Shown: in pieces, positions 32,700 through 44,105 of the stretch
Position numbering within the stretch: the stretch's first letter is position 1
Layout of the letters: every line of letters starts with the position of its first letter
NCBI GenBank assembly: GCA_020726505.1
Contig: JAHLEZ010000009.1
Location: 2,728,001-2,792,000, forward strand
DNA length: 64,000 nt
DNA from: Leptodontidium sp. MPI-SDFR-AT-0119
Taxonomy: Eukaryota > Ascomycota > Leotiomycetes > Helotiales > Leptodontidiaceae
Direction: 5' to 3'
The notes under the pieces: generated by a model
The model's input: the letters and a program-made list of their open reading frames with translations, nothing else
The model's database searches: none
What the model was told of the DNA's origin: nothing
Made by a program: the position numbers and the translations under genes

Positions 32700-35600
32700 A
32701 ATTAAGCTAAAAGGAGAGAGTAAGAAAGTACTTAAGTATTCGCTATTATATAAAATGTCAACTAAAGAACTTAAGGCTATTAAGGAATATATTATAGATA
32801 ACTTAGACAAAGGATTTATTAAGCCGTCTTAAGTACTATTCGCTGCCCCCATTCTCTTTGTTAAGAAGCCGAATGGCTCCCTACAGTTATGTATCGACTT
32901 TTAAGTGCTGAATTCCCTTACTCGGAAGGACTGATACCCCTTACCTCTAATTAATGAAACGTTAGCTCGTATAGCTAACGCTTACATCTTTACTAAATTA
33001 AATATTCGTTAAGCTTTCTACCGAATCTAAATAGACTTAATATTAGAGGAGTACACTACCTTCTATACAAGATACGGCGTATATAAGTATAAAGTTCTTC
33101 CCTTTAGCCTAACTAATAGCCCTATTACTTACTAACGTTATATAAACGATATTCTCTTCAATTACCTTAATAATTTCTATATAGCGTACTTAGACGATAT
33201 TCTTATATACTTTAAGGATCCCTTACAATACTAGCTCTACGTCAAAAAGGTGCTTTAACGCCTCAATGACGCTAAGCTACAGGCCGACCTAAAGAAGTGT
33301 AAGTTTGGAGTAACATAAATTAAGTACTTAAGATTTATTATATTAACTTTTAGCCTAAAAGTTAATCCCGAGAAAGTCTCTGTCGTTCGTGAGTAGACTT
33401 ACCTTAGTTTTATTAAAAGTATATAGTCCTTCCTTAGTTTTTATAACTTCTACCGGAGATTTATCCGCGACTATAATATTATAGTAAAACCTCTTATTTA
33501 ATTAACTAAGAATAACGTTTCCTTTTACTTTATTATAGAGTGCGAAGATACCTTTAACCTCCTAAAATATACTCTCACGTCTATACCTCTCTTAAGACAC
33601 TATTAATAAGATTTACCTTGCCTCCTAGAGATAAATACTAATAATAGCGTTATAATTAGAGTCCTTTCTTAATAATACGGCGACAATTAATTCCCCGTTA
33701 CTTTCTTTTTAAAAACTATATTACTTACTGAGCTTAATTACATAATATACAATAAAGAGATACTAGCCATCATTAGATCCTTTAGGCACTAACGTGCTGA
33801 GTTAGTAAGAGCCCCCTACTAAGTCCGTGTTATAACAGACCACAAGGCCTTAAAATACTTCATAACTTCTAAGTAATTAAATACTAGACAAGTATAATAA
33901 GTAGAGCTTTTAATAAACTATAATTTCATAATCACATACCGCCCTAGAATCTATAACCCCCTAATAGACGCACTCTCCCGTAAGCTAGACGAATTAAATT
34001 AACAGAATTCTGCGAAAAAGACTTAACGCCTTTAACAACTCTTATACTAAGACTAAGTTGACCCTCACTTATTATCTATAGAGTTACGGCTGCCTAACGA
34101 CACTAACGCGCTAATAGCCGACGTTAAGCTCGCTGCCTTTATACTAATATTCTCCGTCGTATAATAAATCCTAGAGGCTAATCGCACTACTCCTTCCTTA
34201 TAAGCTCTACGTAAACAAGTTATATTAGACTCTCTAGGTAAACTCAGCCTAGTAAGTGACCTCTTACTCCACGACGGCCGCCTCTTAGTCCCTAATGTCG
34301 ACTACCTCCGAACCCTCCTTATATAAGAGGTTCATAATCGAGTCACTATAGCGCACCTTAGTACTAAGAAGACGATTCAAATACTCTCTTCTTAGTACTA
34401 GTAACACAGAATCACGTCGACAGTCTAGTAATATTATTATAACTATTATACTTACTAACGAATTCAAGTCCCCTAAGATAAAAAGCCTGGACTCCTCTAT
34501 CTTCTCCCTGTTCTGTTTAAACTATAAGAATATATTATAATAGACTATTACTCCTTTACTAAAGACAAGTATAGATTTAATAACGTCCTTGTCTTTATTA
34601 ATAGATTTAATAAACAAACTATTAGTATCCCTTACTAAAAGACGACAGACGCTCAGAAGCTAGCTATTATATACATTTACTATATATATCGCTACTTTAG
34701 AGCTCCCTTGACTATTACTTCTAATAAAGGCCCTTAGTTTGTCTCTAGGTTTTAGACCGCCCTTAATAAGATCCTCGGAATTAAGAGACAGTTATCTACT
34801 ACTAACTACCTATAGACAAACAGCTAAACCGAAGTATATAACTAATACTTATAGAAACGACTCCGACCTTTCGTTACGTATTACTAAGACAATTAGTTAG
34901 AGTACCTCCCTATTATAAATTACGCCTAGATGTCCCTCCTATATAATTCTTTAAGGGGACTCTCTCTATTTAAAGTAGTCTATAAATATATACTATACAC
35001 GGATTAGGACTAGAAAATTAACTTGTTAGACTTAATTACCCCCGCTAATAAGTTAAATACTTAATAAGCTATTAACTATACTTAACGCCATAAGAAAGTA
35101 TAAGACATAACTCGGTCGAACCTCACTATAGCTTAGGCTAAGATAGTTAGGTCCTATAACGCCTCTCGCCGCGATGTCGACTTTAATAAAGACAGCCTAG
35201 TCTAGCTCGACATACGTTATTTTAAGACACTCTGTTTATTTAAGAAGTTAGATATACTAACTAATAGACTATTTAGAGTACTCAAGAAGGTAAGACACTT
35301 ATACCGCCTAAAACTACTAGCGAGTATAAAAGTCTATAACGTCTTTCCGGCTAGTAAGCTACGCCAAGACCTTAATAACCCCCTACTAGGCTAAGTACAA
35401 GATGCCCCCCCCCCGCCGATTAACATTATAAGCGACAACGAGTAAGAACTAAAAGAAGTACTTACTTACTATAAGAAGGGCAAGACTCTATCTTACTATA
35501 TTACTTAGTTTAATTAAGACGTTAACTTAAACTAATACGACGCCTCTAACCTCAAGTACACTCCGTACAAAGTCAGGGATTTCCACCTTAGTCACCCCGA

Positions 35601-35700
35601 GTAAGTAGGACCTCCTATTAAGCTACCTAAATAGATTAAAGTATAGGAAGATAGTATAGACGACTACGACGACTTCGATAGCGACAAGGAGATAGACTAA
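32700..35700 (+). pseudogene. Gypsy element 1 pol (RT-RNaseH-integrase-chromodomain), RIP-mutated
   Basis: The RT is readable: 'KKPNGSLQLCIDF' near 32860-32900, 'YPLPLINETLARI', 'YGVYKYKVLPFSLTNSP', and 'IAYLDDILIYF' near 33182-33215, where the YxDD catalytic pair is retained. RNase H text follows ('YNKEILAIIRSFRH'). The integrase reads 'YIIIDYYSFTKDKYRFNNVL' and 'APLTITSNKGP', where the second catalytic Asp (SD-R/K-GPQF) has become Asn. 'KRQLSTTNYLQTNSQTEVYN' corresponds to the usual HPQTDGQTE block. Near 35550-35690 'KVRDFHLSHPE' is chromodomain-like. Stops are mostly Gln/Trp-derived. Confidence 0.85.
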
Positions 35701-35736
35701 CGCTTGAGGACGAGCTTTTTTCGGAGGAGGGGGTAG

Positions 35737-35985
35737 TGTAACAACTAGCACGGCCCAGAGCCTCATTTCCACCGGCTCCACTTAGTACTGCCCGATTAGG
35801 ACGTACCGAGATTACTATAGTACTAAGTATACTAACCTCTTATATATAGACTTATTCTTTCCTTACCTTCTTTCCTTTATAGTTATAGATTCTAAGTTAA
35901 TACTTAGTATCGTCATATGTCTCTTATGTTAATATGTGAGGCGTCAGTTACACGTGACTGCCGTCTTTCTAGGGCAAGCGTCACA
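35737..35985 (+). repeat. 3' LTR of Gypsy element 1
   Basis: 249 bp, begins TGTAACAAC (mutated from TGTGACGAC) and ends GCGTCACA. Followed by the target duplication CGGAG. Confidence 0.92.
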
Positions 35986-35990
35986 CGGAG

Positions 35991-36444
35991 CGGGTTAGGT
36001 TGATCACCGAGAAGATAGTTTGTTAATACGTGGTTATTTAAGTAAATCTCCTTATCGCTATTTTTTTTCATACGGATCTTTAATCGTAATATACTAAAGG
36101 AAAAGAAACGATATTATTCCTTCTAAAAGGATTTTCTACGAATCGTTCGTAAGGTAAATACAAAAGAGGTCGATATCCTTTAAGGTACTAAAGTGTCTTC
36201 TTAGAACATCTATGAAATCTCCCTAATTAAAAGTCGTAGAATAGAAAATTAGAGAGGTTAAACGATTTTACATTGTAATATCTAAGATATATCTTATAAA
36301 TATGTAAAACATCTCGTTATTATAGATAGCGTATACGTAATCTTTCTCGCCCTTGATAAAATCTTAGTTAAATTTCCTCTCCTCTAGCCCTTGATGTAGG
36401 TTTCGTTAGCGATAATCGTGGTATTGCGAAGGCTACGAAAGGCA
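35991..36444. other. AT-rich spacer between two Gypsy elements
   Basis: No gene or recognisable element. RIP-like composition. Confidence 0.4.
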
Positions 36445-36449
36445 TTATA

Positions 36450-36751
36450 TGTTACGGCTGGCAAGAGGTTGATACGGCGAGTTGACTCTAGCTGTGTATT
36501 TGGGCCTCTAGTTACGCTCAGAATCGAGAAGAAAAGATAAGGAGGAAAGGAGAGCTCTCTGTAAGGGAGGGCTCGAGTATAAATATATGAAGGACCCTCC
36601 TAATGAGGCCTAGCGTAGTCGCGTGCCGTTCACGTCAATATGTCGCAGGCTCGCCACTTAGTCTTCCCTATCGGGCTTAGCGCTGTCACATAGCTAGCGA
36701 TACTATGAGCCTGTGTCGATTAGAATATGAGGCGTATTATAAGCCGTAATA
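36450..36751 (-). repeat. 3' LTR of Gypsy element 2
   Basis: 302 bp, begins TGTTACGGC. Its right end has decayed to GCCGTAATA, where the partner LTR retains GTCGTAACA. Confidence 0.9.
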
Positions 36752-39700
36752 TTACCCCCCCCCCCCTCCTAAAAAACTGCGTCCGTGTAATTATAGCTAT
36801 AACTGTGTCGTCCTTGAGGTCGTTATCCCCTTGACTGCCATAAGCACCCTTCTACAGCTCACGTTCCGCTAACCCTAAAAGGTATAGCGGGGTAGTTAGT
36901 GATTGAATAGCGTACTGTAGCCCGAACCATACACTATTTCTCGCTTCTTAGGGGCTCGTTACAGGGAGCCTTACAGGGCCTTCAGGAAGGTGTTTCTGGT
37001 GGCAGTCAAGGGGATAGTCGTTAATACTAGCGTTATAAGCCTCTAGCCACTTAGGGAGAGCTCTTAGTAGTCCTTTAGTATTAGAGTACTTTAAGTAGAA
37101 CCTCTTAATTATATACAGAGCAATTATAACGTCCGAGTATAAGTACTACTTTAAGTCTTCGTCAGCGCCTAGCCACTTAATATAATAAAATAACTTATTC
37201 TATATAACCTTAGAGCCAAGGATGCCTTTAATTTCCCATTTATCTTACTTAAGTAATAGCTAGATAAGTGCTGGCGTAGCTCTAACTTGTCTTAATAAGG
37301 GGTTATTAACGTACTTACGGAGTGAGTGCGAGTAAAAGACGGGGTAAATTAATTAGTCCTCTAATAACTTAACTCTCTAACTCTCTCCTTCCTTAGCGAC
37401 TACTTTAACTAAGCCGTACTACTTATTAGATAACTTCTTTAAGAGTCGGTCAACGTTCCAGTTCCGAGTGTCGACTAGTACTAAGTCGCTAACGTCTTAA
37501 TCGACGGCGCGTCGTCTATAGTTCGTTAATCGTTTTATTTTCTCTTGTTAGTCTTTTAAAGACGACTATACGACTTTTATAACCTCCTTTATTTATAAGG
37601 TTACTTATAAAGCTTCCTCGCGGTTAAGTTTCTTTATTATTATAGCCGACGACTTTAAGTTCACTAAGTCTTAAGAAGTCCTTAACTTAACGCCGTTAAG
37701 TAATTAAAAAGGGGACAAGCGGCTTAAGGACTTATATAGTAATGTTAGTTAAGTAATATCTATAATTAGTAAGAGGTTACTTTAGTTGTCTTAATAATAG
37801 TAATAAAAGGGACGAAGCCACTACTTAATATATTAATTTATTACTTCTGTTTAACCGTCGACGTTTAAGTTATACGCCGTCGTTAACTTTACCTTAGTTC
37901 TAAGGATACGACAATACTCCTTTTAAAAGGAGGAGACGAACTAAAGTCTGTAGTCTAAGATAATAAAGTCTAATATACTAAAGTGTCAAGTCTAATAAAT
38001 AAGGAAGAGGACAATTATACCTTTCGCCGTAATTATATTATTATAAAGTATTAAGACTAACTTCTTAAATAAGCGATTAATAATAACTATAGTAAAGTTA
38101 TAGCTGTACTTGTTTAGTAGTAACTTCGTGAAGTCTATCGTTAAGTATTAATATAGCCGAGCAGGGATTAATAAGGGGTATAAGAAGCTAGGGGTCTTAT
38201 CCCGACCGGCTTTTTGTCGAGAGCAACTACAATTAGCTACGTATTAAGCTATGTCTATAGTAAGGCCGTTCTAATAATATTTGCGACTTAGTAATGCCTT
38301 TACCTTTTTAATCCTTATATACGTTATTAAAGGTTAAGAATATATATAGTAAATAAATGTCGTGCGAAGCTCCGGCGGTTCTAAAGGCACTTCTAGGCGT
38401 CTTTAGAAAAGCAGCTTATTATTTACTAGCTTATAATCTAATAATTATTCTCTAGCTTTTTGTTAGAGAGGCTTTAGCGTAGGCGAAGTCTTATTAGCTA
38501 AGAGCACTTAGTTAATAACGTCGTATTCCGCGATATTATAAGCTATTATAGAGTTAAGGTCTAGCTCCTTTATAGTAAGGGTCTCTAAGTCAACTGTCAC
38601 GGTACTTGGTTAGCGGCACCTGCTACGCGAGCCCACTGAACGGCCAGGCGTGCTTCCTGCACACCCACAACTAGCTAAACCTACCTACTTGACATATATA
38701 TAGCTAGCTTTTCCCTTCTCAACGAGAGGGCAGAGCACTTCTCAATCAATCTTTTGCTCCCCACTACTTTACCAATTCTCACTTCTCTACTCTTTTAGTA
38801 TTCTACGTGATATCAACTAATACTCTTGTACTAAGCTAAGGTTCTAGCTCTAGCTTGTCACGTGGCTTAGCATTGTAATCTAAGATTATGGCCTTTATAA
38901 GTGCTAAAGATATCGTCTCTACGACTTTAATATAGGCGTCTATTAGATCGACGGCGGAGAGTTAAAGGTCGCTAACGACTTATAAGTTAATTTTGTCCGT
39001 CGGAATTAATTATTAACTATAAATAGCCCGCTTACGTGCCTTTATAGCCGTGAGGTCTTAATCTCGACGAAATAAGGTATTAACTAACGTATTAATCGTC
39101 TTAATATAATATATAATCGTGAAGTAGAAATCTGTAAAGAACTTAGCCTATTGAGCTTACTTGGCCGTAAAGTCCTTAGTAGTTATAAAGTACTCTAAGG
39201 CTTAGTAGTCAGTGTAAACAAGGACATTTTTCTAGGCACTTAAGAGCTTTAGGCGATATTACTTAAATAACTAGAAAATCACTAGTATTTCCTTGTCGTA
39301 AATCGAGTAATTAAGCTCGGGGTCTATTATCGTCTTTAAGAAGTATCTTACGGAGTAAAAGGCACTATCCTTTTAAAGTTAAGATAAAATCCTAGTGACA
39401 ACTTTATTACAAGAGTTAGTTTTTAGCCGTGTCTATTTAATAAGGTCGTAGTAGTGAAGAACCGGCGTAAATTAAAGGGCTTCTTAGAGAGTTTCCTAAG
39501 TGTCTTTATAGGCGCTGTCGAATTTAAAGGGAACGTCTTTTCTAGTAAATATCGTGAGGGGTCGTATAATACGACTATAGTCCCTAATAAACCGGTAGTA
39601 AAAGTTACAAAAGCTAAAATAACTTTATATACCCTATATATTATTAGCGTATCGTTAATCCTTAATTATATTAATCTTTTATAAGTCTACCTCTACGCTA

Positions 39701-42700
39701 TTGACACTAATAATAAATCCTAAGAACTTTATCTTTTACACACTAAACTTAAACTTCTTAATATTAACTTAGAATCTATATACTTATAATATTACTATGA
39801 CTTTCTTAATATAGACCTTGTGTTCCTTAGGAGTTGACGAGTAAATAAGGATATTGTTTATATAAGCCGCGTAGAAGTCGTCGAGGTACTCTATAAGGAT
39901 ATTATTAATAAAACACTAGAAAGTCGCCGGACTATTTATAAGGCTAAAGGGAAGGACCTTATATTTATACGTGTTATATTAAGTATAAAAGGTCGTATAG
40001 TCTTCGCTCTCAGGGGACATATAAATACAGTAGAAAGCCTATTAAATATTAAGCTTTATAAAGACCTTTGCCTTATAAATACGTGTTATTATCTCGTCGA
40101 TTAGAGGGATTAAGTACGGGTCCTTCTTTAACAGGGCATTTAGTTTCTAGTAGTTGACGTATAACTAGAGACTATTATCGGCTTTCTTAGTAAAGAGAAT
40201 AAGGGCTGTATATAGTATACTAAAGGGCTTAATAAAACCTTTATGTAAGTTATTAATAATATACTACTTAGTCTCCGACAGTTATTCTTTAGTTATACGC
40301 TAGAGAGGTTCAAAGGACAAGTCGTTCTCTTTAATAAGCTTAATCTAGTAGTTTACGCCTTAGTAATATATTAATAGCCCGTCAAAAGCTCGCTAGGAGA
40401 AGAGAGGGGCATACTCTTAATATTTTATAAAGAGCTTCTTACTTACTAGTTTATTATCTTACGCGTACTTAACCTTTAAAGCCTCCTCTAGGGTCAAGTC
40501 TCTGTTTATTAATACTAGCTCAATACTCAATTAGTTTAAGGTCTCTCGCCGACGTTAAGTTAACTCTTAGTCGATCTTATATACTAATACTATAAAAGTT
40601 TTTACTTTATTCTTTTTAGTTTTCTTAAGTTAAAAATACGTTATAGATATTATTACTACTAATATAAAGAAGATCTCTATAATAAGCGCCTTTAATTAGT
40701 AATTCACTAGAGAGACTTCACGGGCTCTCCTGTCCTTAAGTAATAATCTTAGATCACGGGATATTAAAGGGTTTAATTAATCCTTTATAACACGTAAGTG
40801 TTCTTTAACCTCTCTAGTAAAGCTCGAGGGTTAAGTCGGCGAGACGCCGGCGGTAAGTCGTACAGAGACCTTTAACTTAAGGGAATTATTAAGTGCTGTA
40901 ATCTTAGCCTGCCTTTAGCGGTAGTCATTTAAGTCTATAAGAGTATCCCTTCGTTTTATATCAAGCTAGTAAGACTTAACGATTAACTTATTAGAACAGG
41001 TAATATTGACGAAGACTCACTAGTTAAAGTACGGCTAAACTAGTATATCTAATAGTTATTTTAGTCAATTATAATTCTTTATATATAATTACTTTAAGTC
41101 GTAATACTCTAGGAACTTCCGGCTTATTAAGACGTTAGTGTTTCCTAGGTTAATCACTAGAAAGGGGAAGTTAATTCGCTGGCGGTCGATCGTTAAAGTA
41201 AGTAAGACAGCCGTGTCGATCGACTTGCTTTTCTTATTATTATAGTTAGTTAAAACTATTAACTAAGGGAGAGATATAAAGGAAATATTAAATTACTTAA
41301 CAAGTTAGTATACGAAAGAGGTTTTAATAATACCGAAAATATTAGCTCTATTATTAATATATATAAATGTCTTAATAAAGAATCTATTCCTTCTTAGTTT
41401 AATATTAATTAAGAATTGTCGTCTTCTAATAAGAGTACAGAAATTAAATACTAAGTCCTTTTATAAGTTATAGCCTATATCGAGGTGTAAGTCTCTGCCA
41501 CGGCTTAAGAGTTTTTTAATAACTCGTTAGTCTCTAAATCCTCGCCGACAATTAACTAGGAAATCGACTTATCGAGAGCCTAGTATCTATGGCGCTTAAG
41601 ACAGTCGCTAGCTTAATAACTAGTCTTACTATAATAAAGACAAGTGTTAAAAGAGACGTCCCTAAATATAAAAGGAGGTACAAGGGACTTAAGTCGGTAT
41701 AAGACGAGCGAAGGAGAAGGCGTACGCTAGCGGACATCTAACGACTGTCTTAGAGTTAGTAGTTTTTATACGTAAGTAATAAAAGTAAGTGAAGTCGAAC
41801 GCCAGCTGTCCCTCTTTAAGATACCGCGTGAGTCACTAGTACTAGTATTATTAAAGGAGACTTAAGGGGCTTTATAAACAGTAGTAATAATACGTCTATT
41901 AACTTGTCTAGTAGTAATATTCTATAGCTCGTGATTTAAGACAACTAAGAACTCGTTAAAGGCTGTATAATCTCTAGCGAATTTATACTTCTTAATTTAA
42001 ATATTATACTTGAGCTTATTTAAGACTTTCTCGTATACGTCGTCGAACTAGTAATTAGGTGAGATTTTTCTAATAATTATATATATCGTGAACTTTATAT
42101 AGAACTCGTTATAAGTCATATTACTTATTTATAATTAATTATACTTAAGCTTAGCGGCTTATACTCGGTTATAATTAAGGAAACACTAGTCTAGAGCCTT
42201 TAAGACGTCGGCGGCTCTATTAAAGTCTCTAGCGAAGTCAGGGTCTATTTGTTAAAGAATAATAATCTTAGCCTCTCCCTTTGTATATTTAAAGTAAACA
42301 TAGACTTACGATTTATTAATAAAGAAGTTACTTAAGTACTTTTAAATAAAAAGCTTTATATTTATCTTTTAGGCGTTATATTTAATTTCGCCCTTATAGT
42401 CGCTAAAGGGGGTATAGAGGTACTTGACCTTATTAAGCTTAATAACAGGAATAGTAGGGTTCAACTTAAGGAGGTAATAGTCGGCAGTAAGTTAGAGGTC
42501 CGCCGTAAGAGTACGAGTTAATTAGTCGTAAAGAGGCGAAGGAGTACGAGTCTCTTAACGCGGGTTATTAGTAGTATATTAGGCGAGGGCTTATATAACG
42601 GCAGCGGCGATAGTAGAGCTCACGGAGTCCTTGATTAGTTGATCCACTCTAGCTTACTAAGTAGAAGTAAGGCCCTCTATATTAGTAGGCTCTGGCGATA

Positions 42701-43156
42701 CGTCGAAGAAGCTCTAGGGTTTGTCCTTTAAGTCTGAGTCGAATCTATTAAAGTTCTCCGGCTTTTCCGAAAGAGTCTCAACTAAAGGGATAAGGGTAAT
42801 GTCAGTAAAGCCTAGTCGTACAGGGGCGCTCCTTTCTCTAGAGCTTCGCTGACGAGGGGGAGAGACTAATAAAGGTAGTAAGATAAAGTTAAGGGGTATT
42901 TAAGGTTATTAATTAATTTATTAATTAGATATACGTTCGAAACAGTAGCGTGTGTTAAGTTGCGGCAAGGAAAGTTAATCGCGAGAGAATATCTAACTTT
43001 CTCTAAGACAGTCTATTACGAGGGCAGAGAGGTACTTATCTATCGAATAGGCTAAGGTATTAAGGCTCGTTATTAACTTATTATAAGAGTAAGTTAATAA
43101 GGCATAAGACTAAGTAAAATATAATACTATAGTAAAGGGGTATTAGTCTTTTCTTA
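36752..43156 (-). pseudogene. Gypsy element 2 gag-pol, RIP-mutated, catalytic YxDD lost
   Basis: On the minus strand around 39841-39895 the RT core reads 'YLDDFYAAYINNILIYSSTP'. The catalytic YIDD block is YINN, the two Asp codons having become AAC and AAT (39853-39858) by G>A. Flanking RT blocks are present but stop-ridden. RNase H and integrase regions toward 37-39 kb and a gag region toward 42-43 kb are expected by position, but I could not read them reliably. Confidence 0.75.
38598..38872. repeat. Less-mutated insert within Gypsy element 2, candidate solo LTR
   Basis: A segment of about 275 bp with normal base composition starts TGTCACGGTACTTGG and ends near ...CTTGTCACG. It is embedded in stop-ridden AT-rich pol sequence. 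The TGTCACG string at both edges suggests a terminal structure, but no clean TG...CA pair with a 5-bp duplication could be fixed. It probably arrived after most RIP had occurred. Confidence 0.45.
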
Positions 43157-43458
43157 TATTACGACTAATAAGAGGTTAATACGGCGAGTAAACTCTAGCT
43201 TTATATTTAGGCCTAATACTACACTTAGAATCAAGAAGAAAAGACAAGGAGGAAAGGAGAGCTCTCTGTAAGGGAGGGCTCGAGTATATATATATAAAGG
43301 ACCCTCCTAATAAGGCCTAGCGTAGTCGAGTGCTATTCACGTCAATATATCGCAGGCTCGCCACTTAGTCTTCCTTATTAGGCTTAGCGCCGTCGCATAT
43401 CCAGCGATGCTACGAGCCCGTGTCGGTTAGAATACGAGGCGCATCGTAGGTCGTAACA
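43157..43458 (-). repeat. 5' LTR of Gypsy element 2
   Basis: 302 bp, begins TATTACGAC (mutated TGTTACGGC) and ends GTCGTAACA. Followed by the duplication TTATA. Confidence 0.9.
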
Positions 43459-43872
43459 TTATAGTAATAACTTAAATTGAGTTATAATATTCCTCGAAAC
43501 AATGCCCTATTCATACCGGTTTCCCGATTATTATTATTATCTTATTTAATATCGAGTTCTCGAATATTCGCACTTGTAAGTAATAAAACGCGTATTATAA
43601 GAAGGAATGCTTTATTATATGCCGGATTAGGTTCTAAAAAGTATTTCGGATAATAGTAATTATTTAACTTATCGTTTAGTTTATTATTTAGCTCCTTATC
43701 CAGCACATCGTCCAAATCGTATTCAAAGTTATAAGATTATCACTTAATTACTCGGTAGCTCATATATAAACCTAGTAACTCGTATAAAGCTCCGGCTTTC
43801 GTGTTTTAAAGCCTCGGAAGCTTTAGTTTCCGGTAAGAGATTATTTCAGCTTGTAACTCGCAAGTAAACACC

Positions 43873-44105
43873 TGTGACACTTACTTTATAAAAATAGTAA
43901 TCACGTGTGATAGCGGCCTCACATATTCATACGCGACATATGAAGATAATAAAAGTCTCTTAAAATCTATAACTAAGTAAAAAAGAAAGTAAGGAGAAAA
44001 GAGCTTTATATATAAAGAGGGAGCGCCATAGGACTAATTAATCTCGGTAAAGCTCGGTTAGCTGGCATATCGGAAATGAGGCTCTGGGCGCTCCCAACTG
44101 TCACA
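43873..44105 (-). repeat. Candidate solo LTR related to the Gypsy element 1 LTR
   Basis: A 233-bp unit has TGTGACAC at its left edge and ACTGTCACA at its right. Read on the minus strand it starts TGTGACAGTTGG and includes CCCAGAGCCTCATTTCC, the same string found near the start of the Gypsy element 1 LTR. No matching 5-bp target duplication was found. Confidence 0.6.

Larger units (their letters stand above)
28222..35985 (+). mobile_element. Ty3/Gypsy LTR retrotransposon 1, 7.76 kb, RIP-inactivated
   Basis: Two 249-bp LTRs (28222-28470 and 35737-35985) with TG...CA ends are bracketed by the 5-bp duplication CGGAG (28217-28221 and 35986-35990). A polypurine tract (TCGGAGGAGGGGGTAG) precedes the 3' LTR. 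Gag-like text is followed by RT, RNase H, integrase and a chromodomain-like tail, in Ty3/Gypsy order. All coding frames are riddled with stops. The internal region also contains a block with 18-bp repeats at 31.6-31.8 kb. Confidence 0.93.
36450..43458 (-). mobile_element. Ty3/Gypsy LTR retrotransposon 2, 7.0 kb, RIP-inactivated
   Basis: 302-bp LTRs (36450-36751 and 43157-43458) are bracketed by the 5-bp duplication TTATA (36445-36449 and 43459-43463). The C-run just inside the left LTR is the complement of the polypurine tract, so the element reads on the minus strand. Pol text including a mutated RT is legible around 39.7-40.3 kb. Many stops are present. A less AT-rich insert lies at 38.60-38.87 kb. 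Confidence 0.92.
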
